Part shown: piece after piece, positions 1 to 8,043 of the stretch
How positions within the stretch are numbered: the stretch's first letter is position 1
How the letters are laid out: the number at the start of each line of letters is the position of its first letter
Source of the DNA: Bacteroidota bacterium
Lineage (GTDB): Bacteria; Bacteroidota; Bacteroidia; Cytophagales; Cyclobacteriaceae
DNA: 64,000 nt
Reading direction: 5' to 3'
Assembly (NCBI GenBank): GCA_018267135.1
Contig: JAFDZA010000007.1
Location: 1-64,000, forward strand
Translations under genes and position numbers: made by a program
Notes under the pieces: generated by a model
Told to the model about the DNA's origin: nothing
Seen by the model: the letters and a program-made list of their open reading frames with translations, nothing else
The model's database searches: none

Positions 1-3
1 TCA

Positions 4-117
4 GGGGGGCAATTTGCCCGGATAAGGGTGGTCAGTTTCGTCCGGATATGGGTGGTCAATTTGCTCCGGATCGACTGGTCAGTTTCATCCGGATTGGGGT
101 GGTCAATTTCTCCGGAT
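4..117. repeat. Five degenerate ~22-bp tandem repeats, possible IS21-type end
   Basis: Five copies of a unit close to GGGTGGTCAATTTGCTCCGG lie at about 4-23, 26-47, 50-71, 74-94 and 97-117, with a period of 23-24 bases. Copies alternate between CAATTT and CAGTTT cores. IS21-family elements carry several short transposase-binding repeats inside each end, and I recall similar GGTGGTCA...CCGGA repeats at such ends in Bacteroidota, so this may be an element end whose istA/istB genes lie before the window. That link is recall and inference; no transposase is visible here. Confidence 0.55.
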
Positions 118-176
118 TCTCCAGTATGGTGCTACTTGGTGCATTATTTCGCCTGACTTCCATCAAACTGATATGC

Positions 177-247
177 TGGCAACAAAATAGCGATTTGGGC
201 AACAACTGGGCAACAAAAATAGGTAAAAAAGTAGAGTTGGGCAACAA
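177..247. repeat. Four short TGGGCAACAA direct repeats
   Basis: The motif TGGGCAACAA occurs at 196-205, 207-216 and 238-247, and a shorter copy TGGCAACAA lies at 177-185. The spacing is irregular. The stretch lies between the IS21-like repeats and the 3' end of mnmE and contains no convincing gene. I do not know its function; it may be part of the same mobile-element debris. Confidence 0.4.
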
Positions 248-313
248 AAAAGAGAAAGAAACTTATCAACAAACTCAACAAATACAGGCACTTAACAAAC
301 AAAAGAAAGATAA

Positions 314-1678
314 TTACTTTCCGATACAGAACTTTGAAAATATATTTTCTAGCAAATTATCGGTTGTAATCTCGCCAGTAATCTCGCCTAAATAATGGAG
401 CGCATAGCGAATATCCATAGCCAGAAAATCAGTTGCTATTTTTTCTTCCATTCCTTTTACTACGCGGCTAAGCGCTTCGTTTGTTTGTTGCAAACATTGG
501 TAATGACGAAGATTGGTAACAAGCACATCGCCCTGCTTTACGTTATGTATTTGAAACTGAGACAAAATTTTATCTTTCAGTACGGATATATTTTTTTTTA
601 CGGAGGCTGAAATAAAAATAAATTTTTCTGGGTTTATTTTTTCCAAAAGTGCCGGATCTGCCTTATCTATTTTGTTGCCTACATTGATATAAGGGATATT
701 TAATTTTTTTATTTCATCCTCTTCTTTTTCAATTTCTTCGGGCGAGGTTGTGCTTAGGTCATAGACATACAGAATGAGGGAAGCTTTACGCAGGGTTTCT
801 TTGGTTCGCCCTACGCCAATGGCTTCAATGGTATCGCTGGTTTCGCGCAAACCGGCCGTATCCATAAACCGGAAGATCATTCCACCGAGCATCATTTCAT
901 CTTCAATAACATCGCGTGTAGTGCCGGGAATATCAGACACAATAGCTTTTTCTTCGTTCAGCAAGGCATTCAACAAAGTAGATTTGCCCACGTTGGGTTT
1001 ACCGGCTATAACTGTGGGCACTCCGTTTTTAATTACATTTCCCTGATCAAATGAAAGAATGAGTGCATGGATGACAGACTGTATTTTGCTGATTAATTTT
1101 TTAAGTTCATCACGTTTGGCAAACTCTACATCTTCTTCGGCAAAATCCAATTCTAATTCAATGAGAGAGGCAAAGTGTATCAGTTCTTCGCGTAAATTTT
1201 TTATCGTTCCCGAAAACCCGCCCCGCATTTGGTTTAGGGCTGCTTGCCGTCCGTTGTCAGTTTCTGCATTAATGATATCGGCCACGGCTTCGGCTTGGGC
1301 CAGATCGAACCGGCCGTTCAGAAAAGCGCGTTTGGTAAACTCGCCCGGTTCAGCTAAACGGGCTCCGTGCTTTAGCAAGGTCTTAATTATTTCTTTGGCA
1401 ATCAGAGGCGACCCGTGGCAGGCTATTTCTACTGCATTTTCTTTGGTAAAAGAATGGGGTTCTCTAAAAACAGAAACCAAAACTTCATCAATCGGGATTC
1501 CATTATCATGCAGCAATCCAAAGTGAACGGTATGCGAGGGAACATCCTCCAGTTTTTTCCCTTTAAATATTTTTTGTACTAAAGAAATACTGTTTTTCCC
1601 TGCAAGGCGAACCACGGCTATGGCACTGATGCCCTGCGCGGTTGCTAAGGCTACGATTGTGTCGTCTGAATGGTTCAA
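314..1678 (-). CDS. mnmE: tRNA uridine-5-carboxymethylaminomethyl(34) synthesis GTPase MnmE
   Basis: This 454-residue protein is full length for MnmE (TrmE), which works with MnmG to build the cmnm5 modification at the wobble U34 of certain tRNAs in the cytoplasm. The N-terminal folate-binding domain covers roughly residues 1-120, followed by the helical domain and an inserted G domain. The G domain shows the P-loop GKPNVGKS (226-233), TTRD (253-256), DTAGLRE (273-279) and NKID (335-338). The chain ends in the diagnostic FCIGK, whose Cys is the conserved C-terminal cysteine. The start codon is TTG at 1678; no ATG fits the conserved N-terminus DTIVALATAQG. Downstream sequence holds only repeats, so the gene is probably monocistronic. 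Confidence 0.97.
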   Translation of the reverse strand: MNHSDDTIVALATAQGISAIAVVRLAGKNSISLVQKIFKGKKLEDVPSHTVHFGLLHDNGIPIDEVLVSVFREPHSFTKENAVEIACHGSPLIAKEIIKTLLKHGARLAEPGEFTKRAFLNGRFDLAQAEAVADIINAETDNGRQAALNQMRGGFSGTIKNLREELIHFASLIELELDFAEEDVEFAKRDELKKLISKIQSVIHALILSFDQGNVIKNGVPTVIAGKPNVGKSTLLNALLNEEKAIVSDIPGTTRDVIEDEMMLGGMIFRFMDTAGLRETSDTIEAIGVGRTKETLRKASLILYVYDLSTTSPEEIEKEEDEIKKLNIPYINVGNKIDKADPALLEKINPEKFIFISASVKKNISVLKDKILSQFQIHNVKQGDVLVTNLRHYQCLQQTNEALSRVVKGMEEKIATDFLAMDIRYALHYLGEITGEITTDNLLENIFSKFCIGK

Positions 1679-1709
1679 ACCTGATTTTTTTTGTAAAGGT
1701 AATTTATTA

Positions 1710-3590
1710 TCAGCGTACGATGAGTACCGGAATCTTTACCCGATGCCGAACAATATCAACAGTAGTACCAAAAATTAAATCGTTCACCCAGTGGTGTCCA
1801 TGTGCGCCCATTACCAATAAGTCAGCTTTAAAATTGTTTACTATTTCAGGTATCATTCTCCGGGGATTTCCGTACCCCACCTTTATTTCGCAAGTATAGC
1901 CCATAGTCGTTAGCTGGTCAGCATAATTTTTCAGAGCGTTGGCATCTTCACTGGCTTCGCGATCAGCAATTTCACTTCCATACCACATAGCTCCGGCTGT
2001 TTCTACTACGTGCAACAGAATATAGGATGCTTCTTTTCCTCCCTGTGCAATAGCGCTATGGATGGATTGGGTATCTACACTTGTGAAGTCGAGGGTTACG
2101 GCCACGCGTTTATAGGAAGTAGTTTGATGTGAGCCAATGTTCAGGGCGGCTCCGTGCGGAACGATTCGCTCCAGCTTACGCAAGTCCAGCAAGGGTTTAA
2201 ATACAATATAAAGCAATAGAGCCGCTACGCCTATACAAAGTGGAATTACCAAACTCCAAATCAGCCATCGGTATTCTCCGCTGGTTTCCAGCCATGCCAT
2301 TATTTCTTGAATAACCAACTTGGCATTGAGTAAGATAATGATGGCGGCAATTGCCCAGGCACAAATTTTTACCCAGCCTTTGTTGACAAAGACACCCATT
2401 TTTTCTTTATCGCTGGTAAAGTGAATGAGTGGGATCACAGCAAACCCAAGTTGTAAACTAAGCACCACTTGGCTCAGTACAAGTAAGGCACCCGTTCGCC
2501 CTTCGCCATACAAAATAATAACCATGTAGGCGGGTATGATAGCAATAAGCCGGGTAATGAGTCTCCGGAGCCAGGGAGCTATGCGCAGATTTAGATACCC
2601 TTCCATTACAATTTGTCCGGCCAGTGTGCCGGTAATGGTAGAACTCTGGCCCGCGGCCACCAAAGCTATACCAAACAAGATGGAAGCCCAATCGGTGCCT
2701 AACATGGGCGCAAGAAATTTATAAGCATCCTGAATGTCGGAAACTTCAAATAGTCCGGCCCTGAAAAAGGTAGAGGCAGCCAGAACCAGAATGGCTGCAT
2801 TTACAAAGAAGGCCGCATTCAAAGCGATGCACGAGTCAATCAGATTGTATTTGATGGCCGACCAAATTCCTTTTTCGCTCCGATCAAACCGGCGGGTTTG
2901 CACCAAAGAGGAGTGTAAATATAGGTTGTGTGGCATTACCGTGGCTCCAATGATACCAATAGCGATATACAATGCTTCATCAGATGGAAGCGAAGGAATA
3001 AAACCTTTAGCGAGTTCGCCCAGATGCGGCTTGGCCCAGATCATTTCTAACAAAAATGAAAAGCCGATAATAAAGACCAGAGTAATAATGAAGGCCTCGA
3101 TCTTGCGCATGCCATAACTTTGCAAAATCAACAGGAGAAGAGTATCGAGTACGGTAAGGGTAACGCCCCAAATTAAGGGGAGGCCAAAGAGTAGTTGTAA
3201 CCCAATGGCCATGCCGAGTACTTCGGCCAGATCGCAAGCGGCAATGGCAATTTCAGCAAATATCCAAAGACAAAAATTTACGATGGGGTGATAGCTGGCG
3301 CGCGAGGCTTGTGCCAGATCCAGTTGCCGTACAATGCCCAGCTTGGCACTCAGGCTCTGAAGCAAAATGGCCATCAGGTTGCTCATTAATAAAACCCATA
3401 TCAGCGAGTAGCCAAATTTGCTGCCACCGGCAATGTCGGTAGCCCAATTGCCGGGATCCATATAGCCTACACTGACCAGATAGGCCGGCCCCAGAAAAGC
3501 TAACAACTTGCGCCACCCCTTTCGGTGAATGACATCTACGGAAGCGTGAACTTCACTCAGCGATTTTCGGTGTGTGGTGGCTCCGTTCAT
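1710..3590 (-). CDS. mntH: Nramp-family Mn2+/Fe2+ transporter fused to a C-terminal universal stress domain
   Basis: The first ~480 residues are a multi-spanning Nramp (MntH) proton-coupled divalent metal importer of the inner membrane. The metal-site motifs DPGN (45-48) in TM1 and MPHN (219-222) in TM6 are intact. Residues ~490-626 form a UspA-like cytoplasmic domain with the ATP-binding signature G-x2-G-x9-G-T (GAHGHHWVNDLIFGTT, from about 595). Plain MntH proteins are near 410-450 residues, so the extra length is the fused domain. The ATG overlaps the TGA of the upstream regulator gene by four bases (ATGA), indicating translational coupling in a mntR-mntH operon. Metal preference cannot be settled from sequence; the MntR-type partner favours manganese. 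Confidence 0.93.
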   Translation of the reverse strand: MNGATTHRKSLSEVHASVDVIHRKGWRKLLAFLGPAYLVSVGYMDPGNWATDIAGGSKFGYSLIWVLLMSNLMAILLQSLSAKLGIVRQLDLAQASRASYHPIVNFCLWIFAEIAIAACDLAEVLGMAIGLQLLFGLPLIWGVTLTVLDTLLLLILQSYGMRKIEAFIITLVFIIGFSFLLEMIWAKPHLGELAKGFIPSLPSDEALYIAIGIIGATVMPHNLYLHSSLVQTRRFDRSEKGIWSAIKYNLIDSCIALNAAFFVNAAILVLAASTFFRAGLFEVSDIQDAYKFLAPMLGTDWASILFGIALVAAGQSSTITGTLAGQIVMEGYLNLRIAPWLRRLITRLIAIIPAYMVIILYGEGRTGALLVLSQVVLSLQLGFAVIPLIHFTSDKEKMGVFVNKGWVKICAWAIAAIIILLNAKLVIQEIMAWLETSGEYRWLIWSLVIPLCIGVAALLLYIVFKPLLDLRKLERIVPHGAALNIGSHQTTSYKRVAVTLDFTSVDTQSIHSAIAQGGKEASYILLHVVETAGAMWYGSEIADREASEDANALKNYADQLTTMGYTCEIKVGYGNPRRMIPEIVNNFKADLLVMGAHGHHWVNDLIFGTTVDIVRHRVKIPVLIVR

Positions 3591-4240
3591 TCAGTAACTA
3601 AAATATTTTTTGCAACTTCTCTCGAAAGAAAAACCTTATGCCCATCCAGCAAAGCCTCCAATGATTCATCGTACGTTTCGCGCGCAATAATTTTTATTTT
3701 TTTGCCCGGATAGGCTCCAATTTTATCGAGCAATTTGAGCAACGAAGAACTGGAATCTTTTACGGCTGTGATGGTGGCTTGTTGGCCTTCTCTTAGTTGG
3801 TCACATCCCAGCGTCTTTTGTATGGGAAGTTTCCCGTTGCCGTTGGGGATGGGATCTCCATGCGGATCGGTTTTAGGGAAGCCCAAAAAAGAATCTATTT
3901 TTTCAATCAATCTTTTGGAGTGGATGTGTTCGAGCTGCTCGGCTACTTCGTGCACCTCATCCCAGGCAAAGTCGAGTTTTTGTACTAGAAAGGTTTCCCA
4001 CAATCGATGTTTACGAATTACCATTAAAGCTTCTGCCTGCCCTTTGGCTGTTAAGGTAGCGCCATAATATTTTTTATATGTAATCAGTTTCTTAGAAGCT
4101 AATTTCCGAATCATATCAGTTACGGAAGCAGCTTTGGTTTTTACCGCTTTAGCTAAATCAGTGGTTAGCACCGAGCCATCTTCTCCCTGAGAAAGGTGGT
4201 AGATGGCCTTTAGGTAATTTTCTTCAGTGAAGCTTAGCAT
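3587..4240 (-). CDS. mntR: DtxR/MntR-family metal-dependent transcriptional regulator
   Basis: The 217-residue protein has the DtxR layout: an N-terminal winged helix (about 1-70, beginning LSFTEENYLKAIYHLS), a metal-binding and dimerisation domain (about 70-140, with HRLWETFLVQ and HEVAEQLEHIHSKRL supplying His and Glu ligands), and a C-terminal SH3-like FeoA domain (about 145-217). Such proteins repress metal-uptake genes when loaded with Mn2+ or Fe2+. It is co-transcribed with, and overlaps by four bases, the Nramp transporter. A perfect 26-bp palindrome at 4261-4286, 20 bases before its ATG, is a likely operator and suggests autoregulation. The family assignment is firm; naming it mntR rather than ideR/dtxR is inference from the partner gene. 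Confidence 0.93.
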   Translation of the reverse strand: MLSFTEENYLKAIYHLSQGEDGSVLTTDLAKAVKTKAASVTDMIRKLASKKLITYKKYYGATLTAKGQAEALMVIRKHRLWETFLVQKLDFAWDEVHEVAEQLEHIHSKRLIEKIDSFLGFPKTDPHGDPIPNGNGKLPIQKTLGCDQLREGQQATITAVKDSSSSLLKLLDKIGAYPGKKIKIIARETYDESLEALLDGHKVFLSREVAKNILVTE

Positions 4241-4260
4241 AGTGTTAGTTCTGTAAAATT

Positions 4261-4286
4261 AATATTTTAGATTAATCTAAAATATT
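4261..4286. promoter_or_regulatory. Palindromic operator candidate for the MntR/DtxR regulator
   Basis: A perfect 26-bp palindrome with core TTTTAGATTAATCTAAAA lies between the end of the glycosyltransferase gene and the regulator start codon. The core resembles the TTAGGTTA...TAACCTAA half-sites of DtxR-family operators, but is more AT-rich. It sits where a promoter would be, so binding would block mntR-mntH transcription. It lacks a GC-rich stem and T-tract, so I do not read it as a terminator. Confidence 0.75.
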
Positions 4287-4296
4287 TTTTTTAAAA

Positions 4297-5403
4297 TTAA
4301 TGTAATGGATTGATCAACCGGATCAATGTTGCCTCTTCAAACTCCCATTTGGCTGTCGGTACAGACTCAAAATAAATTTGCCTTTTCAGGCGGGTCAGAA
4401 TGGTAAGTGGATCGATGTCATCAAAATGAACAGCTACACAGGCATGATACGGATTACAAAATGATTCCCATAAACTGTGAGCCTGTAATAGGATTGGAAG
4501 CCCACCCGATAGATATTCATATAATTTGGTAGGCATTTTTTTTGCCGTATGGGGGGAGGGGAGATAGCTAATGATTCCGAAATGTGATTGTGCGATGTCG
4601 TTCATAATAGTCAGGTGTGGTACGAACTGATCGCCTCCCGATAATGAAATGAAAGGATAGGGGCTGATCTCTTTTACGATTCGCTGAAGGGTAGCGGGTT
4701 GCTGGCAATACCCTACAATTTTTAATCGAATAGCCGTATTGAAGGCAAATAGTTTTTTGGCGAGATCGATCGCCAAGAATACGCCTGTGCTTTCGGCCAA
4801 TGTACCTGTAAACAGCAATTGAATGGTGTCGGGTGTCGGTTTCCGTAGATAATTTTTAGGCAGCCGGCATTTGTTTTCTATCACTATAGCTTTATTTTTT
4901 GAGAATCCGATTTCGTGAACGTAACATCTTTCGGCCAAGATAAACCTGGAAATGAAAAACGAAGCAGCTGTCTCCTTTAAACGAACAAAAAAAGCAATTG
5001 AATGCCTGATCGCTTTCGGAAATGCATTGGTGTAAAGAATATTTTTAAAATAATCTTCCTGCACATCATAAATTATTTTTTTGCCAGTCAACAACCGGTA
5101 TAGGATCGCTGCACAAAGAAGCTCATGGGTGGTTACAATTAATATTTCTGGCCTTACCTTAAATATTTTTTTTAGGATTTTATAGCGCAATATAATTCTT
5201 TGAAAGCTCAGCCGCGAAGGCATTTGATGAGCCAGAAATTCGATACCGTTTGTTGCCCAATCGGAAGAAGGAGCAGAGCCTACAATAAAAACCTCATACC
5301 CGTGGCCGGCCAGCGACTGCCCCATGCGCTCATACATTCGAGGCTCATCGGCAGGTTTAAGCACCGAAGCGAGGACAATTCTCCTTTTTTTTATTTCTTG
5401 CAT
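4297..5403 (-). CDS. GT4-like glycosyltransferase
   Basis: The 368-residue protein looks like a GT-B fold glycosyltransferase of the GT4 type. The N-terminal half begins RRIVLASVLKPADEPRMYER, with a loop resembling the acceptor-binding region. The C-terminal half has the nucleotide-sugar region TIQLLFTGTLAESTGVFLA (from about 193) and a KLYEYLSGGLPIL motif (from about 291) typical of the donor site. It probably transfers a sugar to a surface glycan or lipid; donor and acceptor cannot be named. It stands alone, divergent from dapD with 24 bases between the start codons, and no other polysaccharide genes are nearby. It lies upstream of mntR on the same strand, so read-through is possible. Confidence 0.8.
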   Translation of the reverse strand: MQEIKKRRIVLASVLKPADEPRMYERMGQSLAGHGYEVFIVGSAPSSDWATNGIEFLAHQMPSRLSFQRIILRYKILKKIFKVRPEILIVTTHELLCAAILYRLLTGKKIIYDVQEDYFKNILYTNAFPKAIRHSIAFFVRLKETAASFFISRFILAERCYVHEIGFSKNKAIVIENKCRLPKNYLRKPTPDTIQLLFTGTLAESTGVFLAIDLAKKLFAFNTAIRLKIVGYCQQPATLQRIVKEISPYPFISLSGGDQFVPHLTIMNDIAQSHFGIISYLPSPHTAKKMPTKLYEYLSGGLPILLQAHSLWESFCNPYHACVAVHFDDIDPLTILTRLKRQIYFESVPTAKWEFEEATLIRLINPLH

Positions 5404-5427
5404 CCGGATTTAAATGTAAAACATAAA

Positions 5428-6240
5428 ATGCAACTACAGGATAAAATTGAAAAAGCATGGCTCGACCGCGATCTATTGAAATCGCCTGAAACCCAATCGG
5501 CCATACGTGAGGTGATTGATTTATTAGATAAAGGAAAGTTGCGGGTGGCTCACCCTGCCTCTCACGCTTGGCAGGTAAATGAGTGGATCAAAAAAGCGGT
5601 GATTTTGTATTTCCCTATCCAAACGATGGAAACCATTGAAGTGGGACCTTTTGAGTTTCATGATAAGATACCGCTAAAAAAAAATTACAAGGAATTAGGT
5701 GTACGGGTAGTGCCTCATGCGCTTGCCCGTCATGGTTCATTTATAAATAAAGGTGTTATTCTGATGCCTTCGTATGTTAATATTGGAGCGTATGTAGATG
5801 AAGGCACCATGGTAGATACCTGGGCTACCGTAGGAAGTTGTGCGCAGATTGGCAAGAACGTACACCTGAGCGGAGGAGTAGGCATTGGCGGAGTGCTGGA
5901 GCCGGTGCAGGCCGCCCCGGTTATTATTGAAGACAATGCCTTTATCGGTTCGCGTTGTATTGTAGTAGAGGGGGTGCGTGTGGGGAGCGAGGCTGTGCTG
6001 GGTGCCAACGTAGTGCTGACGGGCAGTTCTAAAATAATAGACGTAACCGGAAGCGCTCCGGTAGAATACAAAGGATTTGTGCCCCCCCGCTCGGTGGTGA
6101 TTCCCGGCACCTTACCAAAAAAATTTGCCTCGGGCGAGTATCAAGTTCCTTGTGCCTTAATTATCGGAACCCGAAAAGAAAGCACGGATAAAAAAACTTC
6201 GCTTAATGATGCCCTTCGCGATAACGGAGTATCGGTTTAA
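5428..6240 (+). CDS. dapD: 2,3,4,5-tetrahydropyridine-2,6-dicarboxylate N-succinyltransferase
   Basis: DapD succinylates tetrahydrodipicolinate in the lysine and diaminopimelate pathway of the cytoplasm. I start it at ATG 5428 (270 residues, starting MQLQDKIEKAW), which matches the family's N-terminus and length of about 270; the frame stays open upstream only through the divergent gene. An N-terminal helical domain is followed by a left-handed beta-helix of hexapeptide repeats (about residues 100-240, for example VNIGAYVDEGTMVDTWATVG and GVGIGGVLEP). The C-terminal LIIGTRKEST segment fits DapD. It forms homotrimers in known members. No other dap genes are in the window. Confidence 0.97.
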   Translation: MQLQDKIEKAWLDRDLLKSPETQSAIREVIDLLDKGKLRVAHPASHAWQVNEWIKKAVILYFPIQTMETIEVGPFEFHDKIPLKKNYKELGVRVVPHALARHGSFINKGVILMPSYVNIGAYVDEGTMVDTWATVGSCAQIGKNVHLSGGVGIGGVLEPVQAAPVIIEDNAFIGSRCIVVEGVRVGSEAVLGANVVLTGSSKIIDVTGSAPVEYKGFVPPRSVVIPGTLPKKFASGEYQVPCALIIGTRKESTDKKTSLNDALRDNGVSV

Positions 6241-6269
6241 GCTTCTTTGAAATTCTCGTCAGTAGATTT

Positions 6270-6277
6270 TAATTTTG
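6270..6277 (+). promoter_or_regulatory. -7 promoter box TAATTTTG
   Basis: The box matches the Bacteroidota -7 consensus TAnnTTTG exactly and ends three bases before ATG 6281. A start site about four bases after the box would fall on the ATG, predicting a leaderless mRNA. It also argues against the in-frame TTG at 6275, which lies inside the box. Confidence 0.5.
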
Positions 6278-6280
6278 TGT

Positions 6281-7090
6281 ATGCGATGGATTATTTTTTT
6301 AGGTGTCATTATTTTTCTAACCGGATTCAGGCAAACAGCTACGGTGCCGCCTTTGCGCAGCAAAACCATTAGCACCGGTGAGCGGCTCGATTACCGGATG
6401 TACCTTGGTTTTTTTACGGTAGGAAAAGGTGTAACCACGGTAGATAATAAGATTCATTTAAAAAACGAACATTCCTGCTTTAAGGTAGATGCGTTCATGC
6501 AAACCTTGGGCTTGGCCACCTGGATTTCGAAAGTAGATGATAACTGGGGCGCCTACATAGATACCGGAAAATTAGTAACCCACGAATCGTACCGCAAACT
6601 AAAAGAAGGCAACTATCGCCTGAACGAAGTAATCAGCTACGACCACGAACAGGCTCAGGCAACCGTAAATGTGGCCGATAAGCAAACCGGCAAGTTCGGC
6701 AAACCCAAAACATATCCTATCCCCAAAGAAGTAAGAGATATCGTGGCCGGGTTTATGTATTTGCGTATCATCGATTTTTCGAAATATAAACTAAAAGATA
6801 CACTCACCGTATCCGGATTTTTTGAAGATAAATCCTATCACTTTAAGATTATTTATTTTGGAAAAGAAACAGTAGAGATGGATTTTGGCAAAGTACCGTG
6901 TTATAAACTGATTCCAATTATGCCCGACAATCAACTTTTTCGCGGAAAAAATTCAATCACAGCCTGGATATCGGCCGATGACAACCAAGTACCTGTTAAA
7001 GTAGATGCCAAAATGTTTATCGGCCATGCCGGCACGGAGCTAGTTAGTTTTCGAGGATTAAAAAACCAATTTAAAATTGTACCCAAATAG
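6281..7090 (+). CDS. DUF3108 domain-containing exported protein
   Basis: The protein of 269 residues has a signal peptide (MRWIIFLGVIIFLTGFRQTA) and a DUF3108-like body with many beta strands, beginning GERLDYRMYLGFFTVGKG, a motif I associate with DUF3108. Members are periplasmic or envelope-associated with no established activity. Start choice: an upstream in-frame TTG at 6275 lies inside a promoter box, so ATG 6281 is preferred. Intergenic spacing to dapD is 40 bases, but the promoter box suggests separate transcription. Confidence 0.85.
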   Translation: MRWIIFLGVIIFLTGFRQTATVPPLRSKTISTGERLDYRMYLGFFTVGKGVTTVDNKIHLKNEHSCFKVDAFMQTLGLATWISKVDDNWGAYIDTGKLVTHESYRKLKEGNYRLNEVISYDHEQAQATVNVADKQTGKFGKPKTYPIPKEVRDIVAGFMYLRIIDFSKYKLKDTLTVSGFFEDKSYHFKIIYFGKETVEMDFGKVPCYKLIPIMPDNQLFRGKNSITAWISADDNQVPVKVDAKMFIGHAGTELVSFRGLKNQFKIVPK

Positions 7091-7152
7091 CCTCCTAGCT
7101 GGGCAGGTTGCTACCAAATTGTTACATTTAAAAAAAACTAAACCGTATATCT

Positions 7153-7527
7153 ATGTTTAAAGAATTTAAAGCCTTTGCCATGCGGGGCAGCGTTATAGAC
7201 CTGGCAGTAGGGGTGGTTATAGGAGCCGCTTTTAATAAAATTGTAGGGTCACTTATTGAAGACGTTATCACACCTTTGGTGCTAAAGCCGGCACTGGATG
7301 CAGCTAATCTTTCACGACTCAGCGAACTCACCATATTTGGCACCGTAAAATATGGCGTGTTCTTATCGGCCGTACTTAATTTTATTATTGTGGCATTTGT
7401 CTTGTTTTTAGTTATTAAAGGAATCAATACCGCCCAACGAAAAGAGAAAACCGAACCCGCTGCGCCCGCTGCACCACCCGCAGACATCCAACTGCTTACC
7501 GAGATACGCGATTTACTGAAAAAATAA
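7153..7527 (+). CDS. mscL: Large-conductance mechanosensitive channel MscL
   Basis: MscL is the homopentameric inner-membrane tension valve that releases solutes on hypoosmotic shock. The 124-residue length is normal. The N-terminal helix and TM1 (MFKEFKAFAMRGSVIDLAVG, then VVIGAAFNKIVGSLIEDVIT) carry the pore-lining glycine and valine pattern; TM2 lies at about 74-96 (GVFLSAVLNFIIVAFVLFLV). The cytoplasmic bundle (DIQLLTEIRDLLKK) ends the protein after an Ala-Pro-rich linker. A terminator hairpin follows at 7551-7583. Confidence 0.97.
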   Translation: MFKEFKAFAMRGSVIDLAVGVVIGAAFNKIVGSLIEDVITPLVLKPALDAANLSRLSELTIFGTVKYGVFLSAVLNFIIVAFVLFLVIKGINTAQRKEKTEPAAPAAPPADIQLLTEIRDLLKK

Positions 7528-7550
7528 ATTATAGACACCGAACTCTATCA

Positions 7551-7583
7551 GGACATGGCTTGTTAAAAAGCATGTCCTTTTTT
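7551..7583 (+). terminator. Rho-independent terminator after mscL
   Basis: GGACATGGCTT pairs with AAGCATGTCC (one bulged G, about 10 pairs, loop of about 6) and is followed at once by six T. It lies 24 bases after the mscL stop. It covers an in-frame ATG at 7572, so the next gene more likely begins at ATG 7584, directly after the T-run. Confidence 0.7.
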
Positions 7584-7979
7584 ATGAAATTTATTTTTAA
7601 ACCGGGCGACCAGAAAGAATATAAGAAAATAATCCGGGAAGAGGATTGTGCTATTTTTAATGATGAGTTGCTGCATCCGGTCTGTGCTACGTTTGCACTG
7701 GCCCGCGATTTTGAGTGGACCTCCCGCTTGTTTTTCCTGGAGATGAAAGAGCCCGATGAAGAGGGTGTGGGAACCTTGCTTTTAATAGAGCACCATGGCC
7801 CCGCCTTTGTAGGAGAAGAAATTATTTTTACGGCTACGGTAGAAAAAATAGAAAACCACGAATTAATCTGCACAATCTGCGCTACAGCCAACGAACGCCT
7901 CATCGCTTCCGGCAAAACGGGTCAGAAAATGTTGAAGAAAGAAAAACTAAATCGGTTGTTTAAGAAAAAAGAAGCATAA
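7584..7979 (+). CDS. Hotdog-fold thioesterase-like protein
   Basis: The 131-residue protein (MKFIFKPGDQKEYKKIIREE...) resembles hotdog-fold thioesterases of the fluoroacetyl-CoA thioesterase-like group: a short N-terminal strand, a central helix with ATFALARDFEWTSRLFFLEM, and strands GVGTLLLIEHHGPAFVGEEI and IIFTATVEKIENHELICTIC. I do not see a firm catalytic set, so substrate is unknown. Upstream ATG 7572 and TTG 7560 fall inside the mscL terminator, which is why 7584 is chosen. Because the terminator ends at the start codon, it needs either read-through or its own promoter. Confidence 0.65.
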   Translation: MKFIFKPGDQKEYKKIIREEDCAIFNDELLHPVCATFALARDFEWTSRLFFLEMKEPDEEGVGTLLLIEHHGPAFVGEEIIFTATVEKIENHELICTICATANERLIASGKTGQKMLKKEKLNRLFKKKEA

Positions 7980-8043
7980 TTTTTAAAATAAATTTTTCTT
8001 TTTTCAGACTACCCAGAATACAAGCCTAAACAGCAGAACCACG

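Noticed and set aside
48..395. Plus-strand open frame of 115 codons at the left edge
   Set aside because: It runs through the tandem repeats and into the 3' end of mnmE, has low-complexity Lys/Asn/Gln content and no recognisable domain.
774..1526. Two long plus-strand open frames inside mnmE
   Set aside because: They are antisense shadows of a well-supported gene and have no protein-like domains.
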